Shown in pieces: positions 1 through 7,510 of a stretch of 48,069 bases of DNA. Position 1 is the stretch's first letter, and every line of letters starts with the position of its first letter. The stretch spans positions 1-48,069 of the forward strand of contig JAAFIV010000035.1 in the NCBI GenBank assembly GCA_013298775.1, in the 5' to 3' direction. The notes beneath the pieces were generated by a model. It did no database searches. It was not told the DNA's origin and saw only the letters and a program-made list of their open reading frames with translations. Both the position numbers and the translations under genes were made by a program. The stretch is from Ignavibacteria bacterium. Its GTDB lineage: Bacteria > Bacteroidota > Ignavibacteria > Kapaibacteriales > UBA4661.

Positions 1-2
1 AA

Positions 3-116
3 ATGAAGCATTACTGGATTCGTCTGGCAGCCTTTGAGTCTTTCACCGCACTCCGTACCGAAGTTTACCGTGTCCTTAATGCTATTGGCTCAGAATACCG
101 AATTTCTTTTCAATAG
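3..116 (+). CDS. C-terminal end of an IS630-family transposase (partial)
   Basis: A reading frame open from the window edge ends at a TAG at 114-116. Its last 37 residues follow the pattern at the end of many IS630-type transposases: a W-[IL] pair, then an A-F-x-S-F-x-x-L-R helix, and a final G-x-x-Y-x-I-x-F tail (GSEYRISFQ here). The DDE catalytic residues would lie outside the window, so neither function nor completeness can be judged. The ATG at position 3 is probably internal. The call rests on one short motif recognised by eye; an unrelated protein tail is possible. If correct, an insertion sequence borders the aminotransferase gene, and its right inverted repeat should lie between 117 and 151. 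Confidence 0.55.
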   Translation: MKHYWIRLAAFESFTALRTEVYRVLNAIGSEYRISFQ

Positions 117-151
117 GTACTTAGCAATCTCGCTGATTTTTGATAAAACAA

Positions 152-1345
152 TTACTTGCACACATCCCGCACCACATCAAGCGTCCGAGCAATTTCTTCT
201 GCCGTATTGTAGCAATGCGGCGCGAAGCGCAAACGCCCCTCGCGCAAGGAAATGACGCATTGTGCGCGGAGCATTTTCGCCAAAATTTCCTCGCCATTGC
301 TGGGGTGTGCCAGCGTCGCACTTACGATTCCCGCACGGCGTTCTTTGGGAAAATCCGTTACGTGGCTGAAGGCGGGATTTCCACGCAAACCTGCGATAAG
401 CTGCTCGGTCAATGCGCCAAGATGCGCTTCAATCCTTGACACACCTAATTCCAAAAAAGTTTGAACCGACGCGCCCAGCGCGATAATTCCTGGAAAATTC
501 AGCGTACCATTTTCATAGCGCGTGGCAGTTGCGTTCAGGGCTTGGTCGTATGTGAAAAAGTCCCAAGGTTTTTCAACGGAAATCCAGCCCAGCGTGGCTT
601 GTTCGACGCGCTCTTGCAGCTCTTCGGTGATGTATAAAAATGCTAGTCCTGTCGTGGACATGAGCCATTTCTGCGCTCCACACGCCAGCGCGTCAATGTG
701 CATTGCCTGAACATCAAGCGGAATCGCGCCTGCTGCTTGAATAGCATCCACCACAAAGATAATTCCATGCTGTTTGCAAAGTGCGCCAATCGCCGCCATA
801 TCTGCCCGAAAGCCGCTTAAAAACTGCACTGCACTGAGGGAAACGAGTTTTATTTTCGATGAACCATCTTCCCGCCGCGAGCGCATGATTGCTTGCTCGA
901 CCATTTCTGGCGTTACTTCGCCCTCGCGCGTCGGTAAAAACTCAATCTCCACGCCCTGCCGCTTCAGATTCCAGTACGGATAGACATTCGAGGGAAATTC
1001 AAGGTCGTTGAGCAAAATCACATCGCCCGTGCGCCATTCCAAGCCTGCCGGAACAACGTTCAGCGCGTCGGAGGTGTTCATAAAAAAGGCAATGCGGTCG
1101 GGCGATTCAGCATTGAGGAGCCGTGCAACGCTTGCCCGTGTTTCCCGCATCAGCGCGAGGTCTTGCACAAAGGTATTCACCGCACCTTCCGAGCGTGCCA
1201 CCAGATGCTTGTCCAAGGCAGCACGAACCCGTATAGAAAGCGGTCCAATCGAAGCGTGGTCGAGATAGATGCTCTCGCGGGTATGCGGAAAAAGAGTGCG
1301 AAGCTCTTCAGAGGCGCATTGTAACTGGGTTTGCGGGTGTGGCAT
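152..1345 (-). CDS. Aminotransferase class V (cysteine desulfurase / isopenicillin-N-epimerase-like)
   Basis: A 397-residue PLP-dependent enzyme of fold type I. The N-terminal YLDHASIGPLS segment matches the start of class V aminotransferases, VVDAIQAAGAIPLDV carries the aspartate and glutamine that contact the cofactor, and GAQKWLMS holds the likely Schiff-base lysine near residue 226. I see no conserved catalytic cysteine loop near the C-terminus, so a SufS/IscS role is unlikely; epimerase, kynureninase-like or selenocysteine-lyase-like activity is possible and the substrate cannot be told. The ATG at 1345 is preferred to a TTG 27 bases upstream because homology begins shortly after it. It is convergent with the transposase remnant and followed upstream by an unrelated membrane protein. 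Confidence 0.85.
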   Translation of the reverse strand: MPHPQTQLQCASEELRTLFPHTRESIYLDHASIGPLSIRVRAALDKHLVARSEGAVNTFVQDLALMRETRASVARLLNAESPDRIAFFMNTSDALNVVPAGLEWRTGDVILLNDLEFPSNVYPYWNLKRQGVEIEFLPTREGEVTPEMVEQAIMRSRREDGSSKIKLVSLSAVQFLSGFRADMAAIGALCKQHGIIFVVDAIQAAGAIPLDVQAMHIDALACGAQKWLMSTTGLAFLYITEELQERVEQATLGWISVEKPWDFFTYDQALNATATRYENGTLNFPGIIALGASVQTFLELGVSRIEAHLGALTEQLIAGLRGNPAFSHVTDFPKERRAGIVSATLAHPSNGEEILAKMLRAQCVISLREGRLRFAPHCYNTAEEIARTLDVVRDVCK

Positions 1346-1437
1346 TCGTGCAAAATGGTAAAAGGAGAGCAACGACGTTTGTTTCTCTCCAGAAAGTAAT
1401 GAGGTGCGAAATTATCACACAAAGTGCGGTCAAACAC

Positions 1438-1839
1438 TTACACAATTCGCAAAATAGCTTGCAGGGTAATAAGCGCAACCAATGAACCTAACACCACCAA
1501 CGACCAGAACTGCGCTGTGTACATACTTAGCAAAGAAGCAAGTGCGGACATAAGATGCTCAATATCATGCCCCTCGGTTTCGACAATAAACTTGAACGAC
1601 CCCGATGCACGTGACATAAACAGACCAATTGACCCCAACAACGCACCACCCAAAATGCCGGATAACTTTCCAAACATCGTTGTATTGACCATTGCTAAAA
1701 ATGCCTGTAATACGCCCAACACAATGAATGCAATGCCAACAACATTGAGCTTCTTTGCAAGATTGCTAATAAGCGTATTTTGTGCGGGCGAAAATTCATA
1801 ATTATTGTTTGAGGGATTTTGTGAAGATTCAGTATTCAT
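1438..1839 (-). CDS. Small integral membrane protein, function unknown
   Basis: A 133-residue protein with a polar, asparagine-rich N-terminus (about 20 residues) followed by two or three hydrophobic helices in the first half, a polar loop (IVETEGHDIEHLM), and one more helix at the C-terminus. The ATG at 1839 is chosen because GGAG lies about eight bases upstream (TTGGAGAACCGCATG); the frame can be extended to a TTG at 1851 without support. The architecture resembles the small membrane proteins grouped as DUF5362 in Bacteroidota, but I cannot confirm membership. No catalytic motif is visible. It stands alone between the aminotransferase and the nuclease, all on the minus strand. Confidence 0.6.
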   Translation of the reverse strand: MNTESSQNPSNNNYEFSPAQNTLISNLAKKLNVVGIAFIVLGVLQAFLAMVNTTMFGKLSGILGGALLGSIGLFMSRASGSFKFIVETEGHDIEHLMSALASLLSMYTAQFWSLVVLGSLVALITLQAILRIV

Positions 1840-1909
1840 GCGGTTCTCCAAGGAATGTTATTCAATGTTGTAATTCAAAATTGTAAGTCGAAATTGCGAC
1901 CAAAAAACT

Positions 1910-2824
1910 CTACCGCATTGACAGCGACTGGGTTTTACGGCTTTCGATTGCTTTCTGGATATTTTCAGGAATGGCAGTCAAAAAATCAATTCCCGTTTGC
2001 TGCTCAATATCATCTACCGTCGTCTGAAACTGCCGCCATTGCTGGTCTTTCAGCCCTTCGATGTTTGGCATAATTGCCGCAATGACAGGCGTGTTCTCAT
2101 TGACATCACGCGCACCTTGTCCGCGCTCCAGCACAACGATAATTTTATAGCATGCTTTCGGAACCGCAATATTACTCCGTTTCCCGATGGTTGGATAATT
2201 TTTGTCAAAAATTCCACCACAGATAATGTATAATTCTTTTTTGCGGCGGTTGGCAAGGAACTGGCAAAATTCCTCCAAACGCAGCCAGGGACCAGCATTC
2301 AGGGAATGAAGTTGGGGCAGAAGATTCGTCGTGTAGAACGTGGCATCATTATCAGCGCGAGTAGCAGTGCGCTCTTCGGAACGAACCATATGCCCTCGGT
2401 CGAAGCCAGTGTTGCTGTAATCTTGGTGTTTTACGCGATAAAATTGTGGTGGCAGGTCGGGGTCAGGCATGAATTGACCTTGTTTGCGCTCGACATCGCC
2501 AAAATCTTCAGCATGAAGATTCGAGCTAACCCAGTCAGGAACATTCTTGGTGCCATTGTATTGCAAAGCGTACTGCTGGCGGATAAGCAGGAAGGTTGGT
2601 GCGCCGTCGCCGCCCGATGGTGCGCCCATTTCAAGATGGCGGGTGTTGTATTTGTTCGCAGTACCAGAATTACCCGTAGAGCCGCCTTGTGACTGCTCTT
2701 GCGGTGAATTTCCCGTATCATTTTTCTTCTTGCACATGGTGAAAATCTGCACTCCAACAACCACAGCAAGAAGAATAAGCGCAATATTGCGCTTCAATGC
2801 GCGTGAAGAAGACGAACGAGCCAT
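1910..2824 (-). CDS. DNA/RNA non-specific endonuclease (NUC1 family), membrane-anchored or secreted
   Basis: A 304-residue protein with an N-terminal hydrophobic helix (about residues 13-30, IALILLAVVVGVQIF), a glycine/serine-rich linker to about residue 60, then a NUC1 (beta-beta-alpha metal) nuclease domain. The family signature DRGHM is present at residues 142-146, with H145 as the expected general base, and the downstream FYTTNLLPQ carries the asparagine that usually holds the magnesium ion. Such enzymes cut DNA and RNA without sequence preference outside the cytoplasm, for nutrition or defence. No immunity protein is encoded next to it, which fits export. The ATG at 2824 has GGAG about nine bases upstream. 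The first cysteine after the helix (MCKKK) does not form a good lipobox. Confidence 0.88.
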   Translation of the reverse strand: MARSSSSRALKRNIALILLAVVVGVQIFTMCKKKNDTGNSPQEQSQGGSTGNSGTANKYNTRHLEMGAPSGGDGAPTFLLIRQQYALQYNGTKNVPDWVSSNLHAEDFGDVERKQGQFMPDPDLPPQFYRVKHQDYSNTGFDRGHMVRSEERTATRADNDATFYTTNLLPQLHSLNAGPWLRLEEFCQFLANRRKKELYIICGGIFDKNYPTIGKRSNIAVPKACYKIIVVLERGQGARDVNENTPVIAAIMPNIEGLKDQQWRQFQTTVDDIEQQTGIDFLTAIPENIQKAIESRKTQSLSMR

Positions 2825-2938
2825 ACGGTGAATCTCCAAAAAGTGGTGAAAACACGAATGGCACAAATATACGGACAAAGTGCAAAGCTACAATACGAAA
2901 GCAACGGATGCTTTTCTTTGGAGCAAGATTTTCTGGTT

Positions 2939-3637
2939 CTACGCGCTTGTAAGACGTTTCCAAAGGTGCTTCACACCGATTTTCCACGCCGACTTTCGGT
3001 AATCCTCCATTGCCACGACAAGCAGCACGGTTGCGGCTTCTGGGGCAAGAATATCGCCATGGTCTGCGTCAGCTTGGGTGCTAAAAAAATCACCAGCGTT
3101 CATTGTTTTTCCCATGACCTTGACCGAACCCGAAAGAACGTAGCATTGCTCCGCGCCCGCGTGGTTATGTGACGGAAAGAGCGTTCCTGCGTCTAATTGC
3201 ATGAGTAATGTTGCATAGCCGCGCTGTTTGTCGGTTGCGAGCGGTTTTACGCGAATCCCCTTCACGGGATGCGCCATCCACGCGCCATCCGAGCCAAGCA
3301 CAGAGTAGAAATCCGCACCTTTTGCATCGTATTCGGGGATAAATTCCTCGTGTGCATGAGGCTTTGGAGAAGATTGATTTTCGTGTTGCGCTCTCTCGGC
3401 AACTTTGCTCATAATACGCTCCTTCAGGCTTGCAGGTGGCTGTACAAGCGGCACAGCCGACGGAAGGTGATGTGCAGTCCAAACCATTGCGTTGTACTCC
3501 TTGCGAATGTTTGCTGATGATTGCATAATTTCCCCAAAAACATCGTGAGCTTCTTTGGGCGAAAGTGCGCCCAAACTGAGTGCAGATGCGGCGTTTAAGA
3601 GTTCTTCGTGGGCGTGATGCTGATGTATTGTCGTCAT
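2939..3637 (-). CDS. Anti-sigma factor with ChrR-type cupin domain
   Basis: A 232-residue protein with two parts: an N-terminal helical anti-sigma region (about 1-90) and a C-terminal cupin (about 105-225). The cupin ligands H157, H159, E163 and H193 have the same spacing as the zinc site of Rhodobacter ChrR (H-x-H-x3-E, then His 30 residues on). The N-terminal zinc site of ChrR is not complete: H31 is present but the two cysteines expected four and seven residues later are glycine and methionine. The gene overlaps the sigma factor gene by four bases (ATGA), the standard arrangement for a sigma and its inhibitor. It probably holds the sigma factor inactive until the cupin senses a signal, which in ChrR is singlet oxygen or peroxides; the signal here is inferred only. 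Confidence 0.85.
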   Translation of the reverse strand: MTTIHQHHAHEELLNAASALSLGALSPKEAHDVFGEIMQSSANIRKEYNAMVWTAHHLPSAVPLVQPPASLKERIMSKVAERAQHENQSSPKPHAHEEFIPEYDAKGADFYSVLGSDGAWMAHPVKGIRVKPLATDKQRGYATLLMQLDAGTLFPSHNHAGAEQCYVLSGSVKVMGKTMNAGDFFSTQADADHGDILAPEAATVLLVVAMEDYRKSAWKIGVKHLWKRLTSA

Positions 3638-4221
3638 GGTAAAGCTCCCTTCAAAAGAGCGGAAAGTTTGATTAAACCTTGTCTCATACGTGTTTTTATC
3701 GTACCAAGTGGAATTTGCAATAGTTCCGCAATTTCGGTTTGCGTGTACCCTTGAAAATAGGCGAGCATGAGGGCATCACGCTGTTCTACGGGAATTTGCG
3801 CAAGGGCGTTGTGAACGCGCTCGCGGTCTTCGCTCATCGTCATTCCATCCAATGCCGACGTGTCGTCATCGGGAACAAGCATCATTGCTGCGTCGTTGGT
3901 GGATTCTTGCTGGCGTTCGCGGTAGCCTTTCGAGCGAAGGCGGTCAATGGCACGGTTGCGCGTCATGGTTACAAGCCATGAATACACACTTCCACGCTCT
4001 GCATTGAACTGTTTTGATTGATGCCAAATATGCAAAAAAAGCTCTTGCAACATGTCCTGTGCTTCGGGCGGATGCTTCACCACCGACAAAAGAATACTGT
4101 ACAACAGCCGTGAATAGCGGTCGTAGAGTGCTTCAAAAGCCGCTTCATCGCCAGCAGCGATGCGGCGCATGAGGGCTTTTTCTTCGTCGGCAGCCTGGGC
4201 GTTGTAGTGTTTGCTCACCAT
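3634..4221 (-). CDS. ECF RNA polymerase sigma factor
   Basis: A 195-residue sigma-70-family factor of the extracytoplasmic-function group. Region 2 spans about residues 22-95, with the core-binding segment DMLQELFLHIWH and the -10-reading helix around TRNRAIDRLRSKGYR. Region 4 spans about 135-190, ending with the helix-turn-helix YTQTEIAELLQIPLGTIKTRMRQG split over two helices. An acidic linker (about 105-120) joins them. An AAAGGTG ribosome binding site lies just upstream of the ATG at 4221. The downstream cupin anti-sigma gene starts within its stop codon. Resemblance is to the SigK/RpoE groups that pair with ChrR-like inhibitors. Target genes cannot be told; the neighbouring DUF2911 and unknown pair are candidates by position. 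Confidence 0.92.
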   Translation of the reverse strand: MVSKHYNAQAADEEKALMRRIAAGDEAAFEALYDRYSRLLYSILLSVVKHPPEAQDMLQELFLHIWHQSKQFNAERGSVYSWLVTMTRNRAIDRLRSKGYRERQQESTNDAAMMLVPDDDTSALDGMTMSEDRERVHNALAQIPVEQRDALMLAYFQGYTQTEIAELLQIPLGTIKTRMRQGLIKLSALLKGALP

Positions 4222-4244
4222 TCACCTTTTCATCTGACAAAACT

Positions 4245-4571
4245 TTACTTCTTTTCGGAAACGGAATAGACGGAAAAGTAGCGGAATTCAGGCACATAGC
4301 GGCAAGCAATGGCAAATACTTTCTCAATGCTGATGCCATCTCTGCGCAAATCAACCTCTACTTGAAGCACGATGCTTTCATCGCTTGCGAACCGTTGCGA
4401 TTGAATTTTGTAATACACCTCAACAACGATTGCGGGTATCATTCCATAGCCTTCTTTTGCAATGCCGACCAGTGTTCGCAATGCGCCTTCGCCAATAAAC
4501 AAGACCGTTCCACGCTTGGCAAAAGAATTGTAGAGAAAGCAAAATTCGAGGAGAGAGCTTTCAGGAACCAT
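4245..4571 (-). CDS. Unknown 108-residue protein, second gene of a coupled pair
   Basis: I do not recognise this family. The protein starts with a hydrophobic, aromatic stretch (LLEFCFLYNSF), has a central glycine/alanine region, and ends with alternating beta-type segments (IVLQVEVDL, YFSVYSV). The ATG at 4571 lies four bases after the stop of the preceding gene, and its ribosome binding site GAGGAG is formed by that gene's last codons, so translation of the two is almost certainly coupled. The sigma factor gene follows 23 bases downstream on the same strand and may be cotranscribed. The small size and tight coupling to a 72-residue charged partner recall toxin-antitoxin pairs, but no toxin motif is visible. 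Confidence 0.6.
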   Translation of the reverse strand: MVPESSLLEFCFLYNSFAKRGTVLFIGEGALRTLVGIAKEGYGMIPAIVVEVYYKIQSQRFASDESIVLQVEVDLRRDGISIEKVFAIACRYVPEFRYFSVYSVSEKK

Positions 4572-4575
4572 CCGT

Positions 4576-4794
4576 TTACTCCTCTGTTTGCAAGCGTTTG
4601 AGGCGTTCTAATTCTGGTTCAACCTCTTGAAAGATAGATTGATACACCATTTCCTGTTCTTCAAACGAAGCATATTTTACTGCGTCCATACGAGCAGCTT
4701 GCTCGCGGGAAAGCCGTACCATGACAGACCGTTTCGTTGTGTTGAACGGTCTGTCAAGTAATGCGTCCATTTGTGCTTGTGTCATTGCTTCCAT
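4576..4794 (-). CDS. Unknown 72-residue charged protein, first gene of a coupled pair
   Basis: A small protein with a segment reading KRSVMVRLSREQAARMD at about residues 20-37, which has the beta-strand then helix character of ribbon-helix-helix proteins, followed by a glutamate-rich helix to the end. This could be an antitoxin-like DNA-binding protein, but the match is weak. The ATG at 4794 has GAAAG about five bases upstream; the frame reaches a TTG at 4806. Its stop is four bases from the start of the 108-residue gene, whose ribosome binding site overlaps its last codons. Together they form one unit between the DUF2911 gene and the sigma factor. Confidence 0.55.
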   Translation of the reverse strand: MEAMTQAQMDALLDRPFNTTKRSVMVRLSREQAARMDAVKYASFEEQEMVYQSIFQEVEPELERLKRLQTEE

Positions 4795-4833
4795 ACGAGC
4801 TTTCAAGATGACGTTTCCAAATGATTCTAAAAA

Positions 4834-5424
4834 TTACTGCGCTGCAACTGGCACAAACACTTTGGTTTTATCCCATGCAATAGTAAAGCCTGTTTGCGGC
4901 GGCGTGGTTTCAAAGGAAATCGTCATGCGTTCAAGCATTGTATCGCTTGTGCCTGCGGGGACTTCCACGCGCAAAACATCAGCTTTTTCATCATGGAAAA
5001 ATGCGCCCCATTGACCAAGTTTTCCGTTGAAAATAATTGTCCATTTATCGGGACGCGGAATCGTGAACAGCTGATAACGTCCTGATTTCAGCGTTTGCCC
5101 CGCTACTTGAATATCTTTGTCAAGGCTGATTTCCGTTGCCTCATTCGCGCCCGTGCGCCATGTTTCGTTATAGGGAACAAGTTTGCCAAATACTTCCCGA
5201 CCATTTTTTGCGGGTTGGCTATAATCAATACTGAGTTTTGTGGTGCCAATCGTCGCATTGGCAATAGCTCCAGGGCTTGTACGTGTGGATTTATCCTTTT
5301 CGCTGATTGCCTTGAAGAAGCCAGAAACATCCACTTTTGCTTGGACAAGACCAAAAATCCCTCCGAAAAACACAACAACAACAGCGACCAATACGCCGAC
5401 AACTTTGAGAATTTTCTTGAGCAT
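4834..5424 (-). CDS. DUF2911 family protein with N-terminal membrane anchor
   Basis: A 196-residue protein with one N-terminal hydrophobic helix (about 5-28) and a single extracytoplasmic domain matching DUF2911: the I-D-Y-S-Q-P-x-K-x-G-R-E-V-F-G motif, then WRTGANEAT, SGRYQLFTIP and WTIIFN, all in family order. DUF2911 proteins are common in Bacteroidota and usually carry a signal peptide; their biochemical role is not known. The usual family length is about 170-200 residues for one domain, so this copy looks complete. The start at 5424 is the first ATG and lacks a clear ribosome binding site. It lies upstream of the small coupled pair and the sigma factor on the same strand. Confidence 0.82.
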   Translation of the reverse strand: MLKKILKVVGVLVAVVVVFFGGIFGLVQAKVDVSGFFKAISEKDKSTRTSPGAIANATIGTTKLSIDYSQPAKNGREVFGKLVPYNETWRTGANEATEISLDKDIQVAGQTLKSGRYQLFTIPRPDKWTIIFNGKLGQWGAFFHDEKADVLRVEVPAGTSDTMLERMTISFETTPPQTGFTIAWDKTKVFVPVAAQ

Positions 5425-5531
5425 AACACGTGAGATAGTGTGAAAAAAAAGTAAAAAAGCAAATTACGATAAATCCTCACGCGCAGCAACCACCAAATGA
5501 TGATATAGCTTTTGCAAGCGGCTCGTTTCAC

Positions 5532-5615
5532 GCGGCAGACAGGAGTGTCTGCCCTACCTCTGATAAATACTGGCTTCGGTAGCACGGGACACTCTTGCCT
5601 GTGCTTCTGCGCTCT
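5532..5615. repeat. Interspersed hairpin repeat, degenerate copy
   Basis: A short perfect hairpin (GGCAGACA, loop GGAG, TGTCTGCC) is followed by TAAATACTGGCTTCGGTAGCAC and then an ACACTCTTGCCTGTGC arm. The TACTGGCTTC flank also occurs at 25651 and, inverted, at 34410, which ties this copy to the same repeat family. It sits between the DUF2911 and radical SAM genes. Confidence 0.65.
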
Positions 5616-5641
5616 GTACTTCTTCGCTCTGTGCCTCTGCG

Positions 5642-7000
5642 TTAGGCGTTCTCCAAACGCTCCTTTTTACGCCGTTCCCAGTATTCTCGCTGATTTTCGC
5701 GCACGGGATTAAACTGCTTTTCTGTGCCGTCTGCCGCTTGATAGCTCACTTCTTGCGTGATGTAGTCGTCACGGCGGGCATTGTGTTCGCACATGGACAT
5801 CGGACCGTTTGGAGTCATAACCATAAACGAGCAGTTGTGAATCCGCTCTGCATCAAGCGCGTCAGCGTGCATGAAGTTGTGAATGAAGTACGAAAGTTTA
5901 TAGACTTTTGCCCGACTTGCCACGAGGTCAGATTTCATGCGCCAAAGGTGCTTGCCAATAAAACGAACGCCCTCAAAAATAATGCTCGGATGCTTTAGCA
6001 CATGCCCGACAATACGCGTAATTGCTTGCTTGGGATTGCCTCTATCAAAGTGTAACCCTTGAAATTTTTTGTTGAATTTCGGTATCGCCGTTGGGTCCCA
6101 CCACATATCGTACACGCGCTTGTTCGAGACAAACGCATAGCCAATGCGGTTGCAGGACGGATGCCCAATGTCAATCACATCAAAATTGATGCGGCTTCCA
6201 AGACTTCCCGTTTTTTCAAGCGAATTGTTGATGATATTGATAAGATTACGCGGCTCAATTGCATCTTCATCACGCCCGCGATGCTCTCCACGCCCAGTAT
6301 CTGCGCCAAGTTGGAAGCTCGCCATGCCCACAACGTCGGCGTGGTCTTTGAAGAAATTCACCAGCATTGGGAATTCGTGGAAATTTCCCGGAAAGAGCGT
6401 GGTATTAAAAATCATTGCCACACCCAAACCACGCACCCGCTCAATGTATTCGAGGCGTTTCTCGTTCAATTCTTCTTCGGTTTGGTAATAGGTTTTATCT
6501 GCCTTGCGAAGGCGTTGGGTCATGTCCACGTGAATAGCAATATCTTTCAAGCCTACATCTACCAGCTTTTTGATAAGTTCGCGGCTCGCTTTGATGCCAT
6601 TGGTGAGCAAAGCTGGCTCCATTCCTAAATCTGCAACATATTTCACAATTTCAATCAGTTCAGATTCCTTGCGCAAGGTTGGGTCGCCGCCGCTAATCTG
6701 CACGCCTGTTCCTGCGCCGTAGTGGAGAAGAATTTCGCCCACACGCCGCTTCAATTCTTCCATTGGCACATCCAGTGTTTTTTCGCTCATTTCACTGAGA
6801 TAGCAAAGTGTACAATCCAAATTGCATCGCTGCGTGATTTCAAGTGACACGCAGCCCATTGAGCGGACTTGCCCCAGCGATTGATTCGGAGTGCGCAGAT
6901 GTGGCGATAAATGCTGCCATGTTTTCATCACGCATTCTTTCGCCGTTGGTACGGGTTTTCCATTGATTTCAATGATAGGCAGTATTGGTGCGGTATTCAT
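5642..7000 (-). CDS. Radical SAM enzyme of unknown substrate
   Basis: A 452-residue protein with the radical SAM cluster motif C59-x3-C63-x2-C66 (CNLDCTLC), an ISGGDPTLR segment for SAM binding near residue 104, and the following alternating strand-helix core. The second half departs from common families: it has SCNRIGY, a tryptophan-rich MWWDP segment, and a late pair of cysteines in NCSFMV and SMCEH that could bind a second iron-sulfur cluster, though the spacing is not a clear SPASM domain. The substrate cannot be predicted. The ATG at 7000 is preferred to an upstream non-ATG start because the following residues look like a proper N-terminus; no ribosome binding site is visible. The gene is alone between repeats and an empty region. 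Confidence 0.85.
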   Translation of the reverse strand: MNTAPILPIIEINGKPVPTAKECVMKTWQHLSPHLRTPNQSLGQVRSMGCVSLEITQRCNLDCTLCYLSEMSEKTLDVPMEELKRRVGEILLHYGAGTGVQISGGDPTLRKESELIEIVKYVADLGMEPALLTNGIKASRELIKKLVDVGLKDIAIHVDMTQRLRKADKTYYQTEEELNEKRLEYIERVRGLGVAMIFNTTLFPGNFHEFPMLVNFFKDHADVVGMASFQLGADTGRGEHRGRDEDAIEPRNLINIINNSLEKTGSLGSRINFDVIDIGHPSCNRIGYAFVSNKRVYDMWWDPTAIPKFNKKFQGLHFDRGNPKQAITRIVGHVLKHPSIIFEGVRFIGKHLWRMKSDLVASRAKVYKLSYFIHNFMHADALDAERIHNCSFMVMTPNGPMSMCEHNARRDDYITQEVSYQAADGTEKQFNPVRENQREYWERRKKERLENA

Positions 7001-7510
7001 GGTATTCAGAAATAATGAAAAAATGAAATGTGGGAACAATCAATGCGAAACTTGAAATACCATGATGGGAAGATGGTTTTACCATGATGATACGGAATCT
7101 CAAGCCTCGCCATGCCTACATGTATGGACAGTACGAAATATCGTGAAGAGTGGATTGTCTGGGTCGTATAAAAAAGAAAAAAGTATTGAGGAATGCAATA
7201 GCTGGAAAATGCCAAGCCATTGAAGCCTGGTTTTATCAACTCTTCAAAGGTTGTACTCTCTACAAAAATCATAAAAGTGACAAAAGCTGAGGATATTACG
7301 CTAACGCCCCAAGACATACACCCTTCAACAGTAGATATTATCAGGCTTACAGGAAAAACAGCTATAAAATATCAAACAACAGGCTCGAACATACGATGTA
7401 TTCTGGGGTTGAGTTCATGAAGAATGCCGTGTATATCACCAAGAAGAAGCATGAACGGCTTGAAAATACAAGCATTCAGCACTTCTTTAAGTGGAACATC
7501 ATCCTCTTTT
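7001..7510. other. Gene-free stretch with a degenerate repeat flank
   Basis: No convincing gene is seen in about 510 bases between the radical SAM and chemoreceptor genes. The sequence is AT-rich. ACCATGATG occurs twice, at about 7059 and 7080. A segment near 7213 (CCATTGAAGCCTGGTTTTA) resembles the GAAGCCTGATTTTAC flank of the hairpin repeats at 22923 and 34274, suggesting an eroded copy. The promoter of the radical SAM gene should lie here. Confidence 0.5.

Noticed and set aside
7372-7452. A minus-strand stretch starting MLLLGDIHGILHEL, like the start of a metallophosphoesterase.
   Set aside because: The GDIHG motif is suggestive, but the frame stops after 26 codons and no other part of such an enzyme is seen nearby. 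A decayed remnant cannot be excluded.
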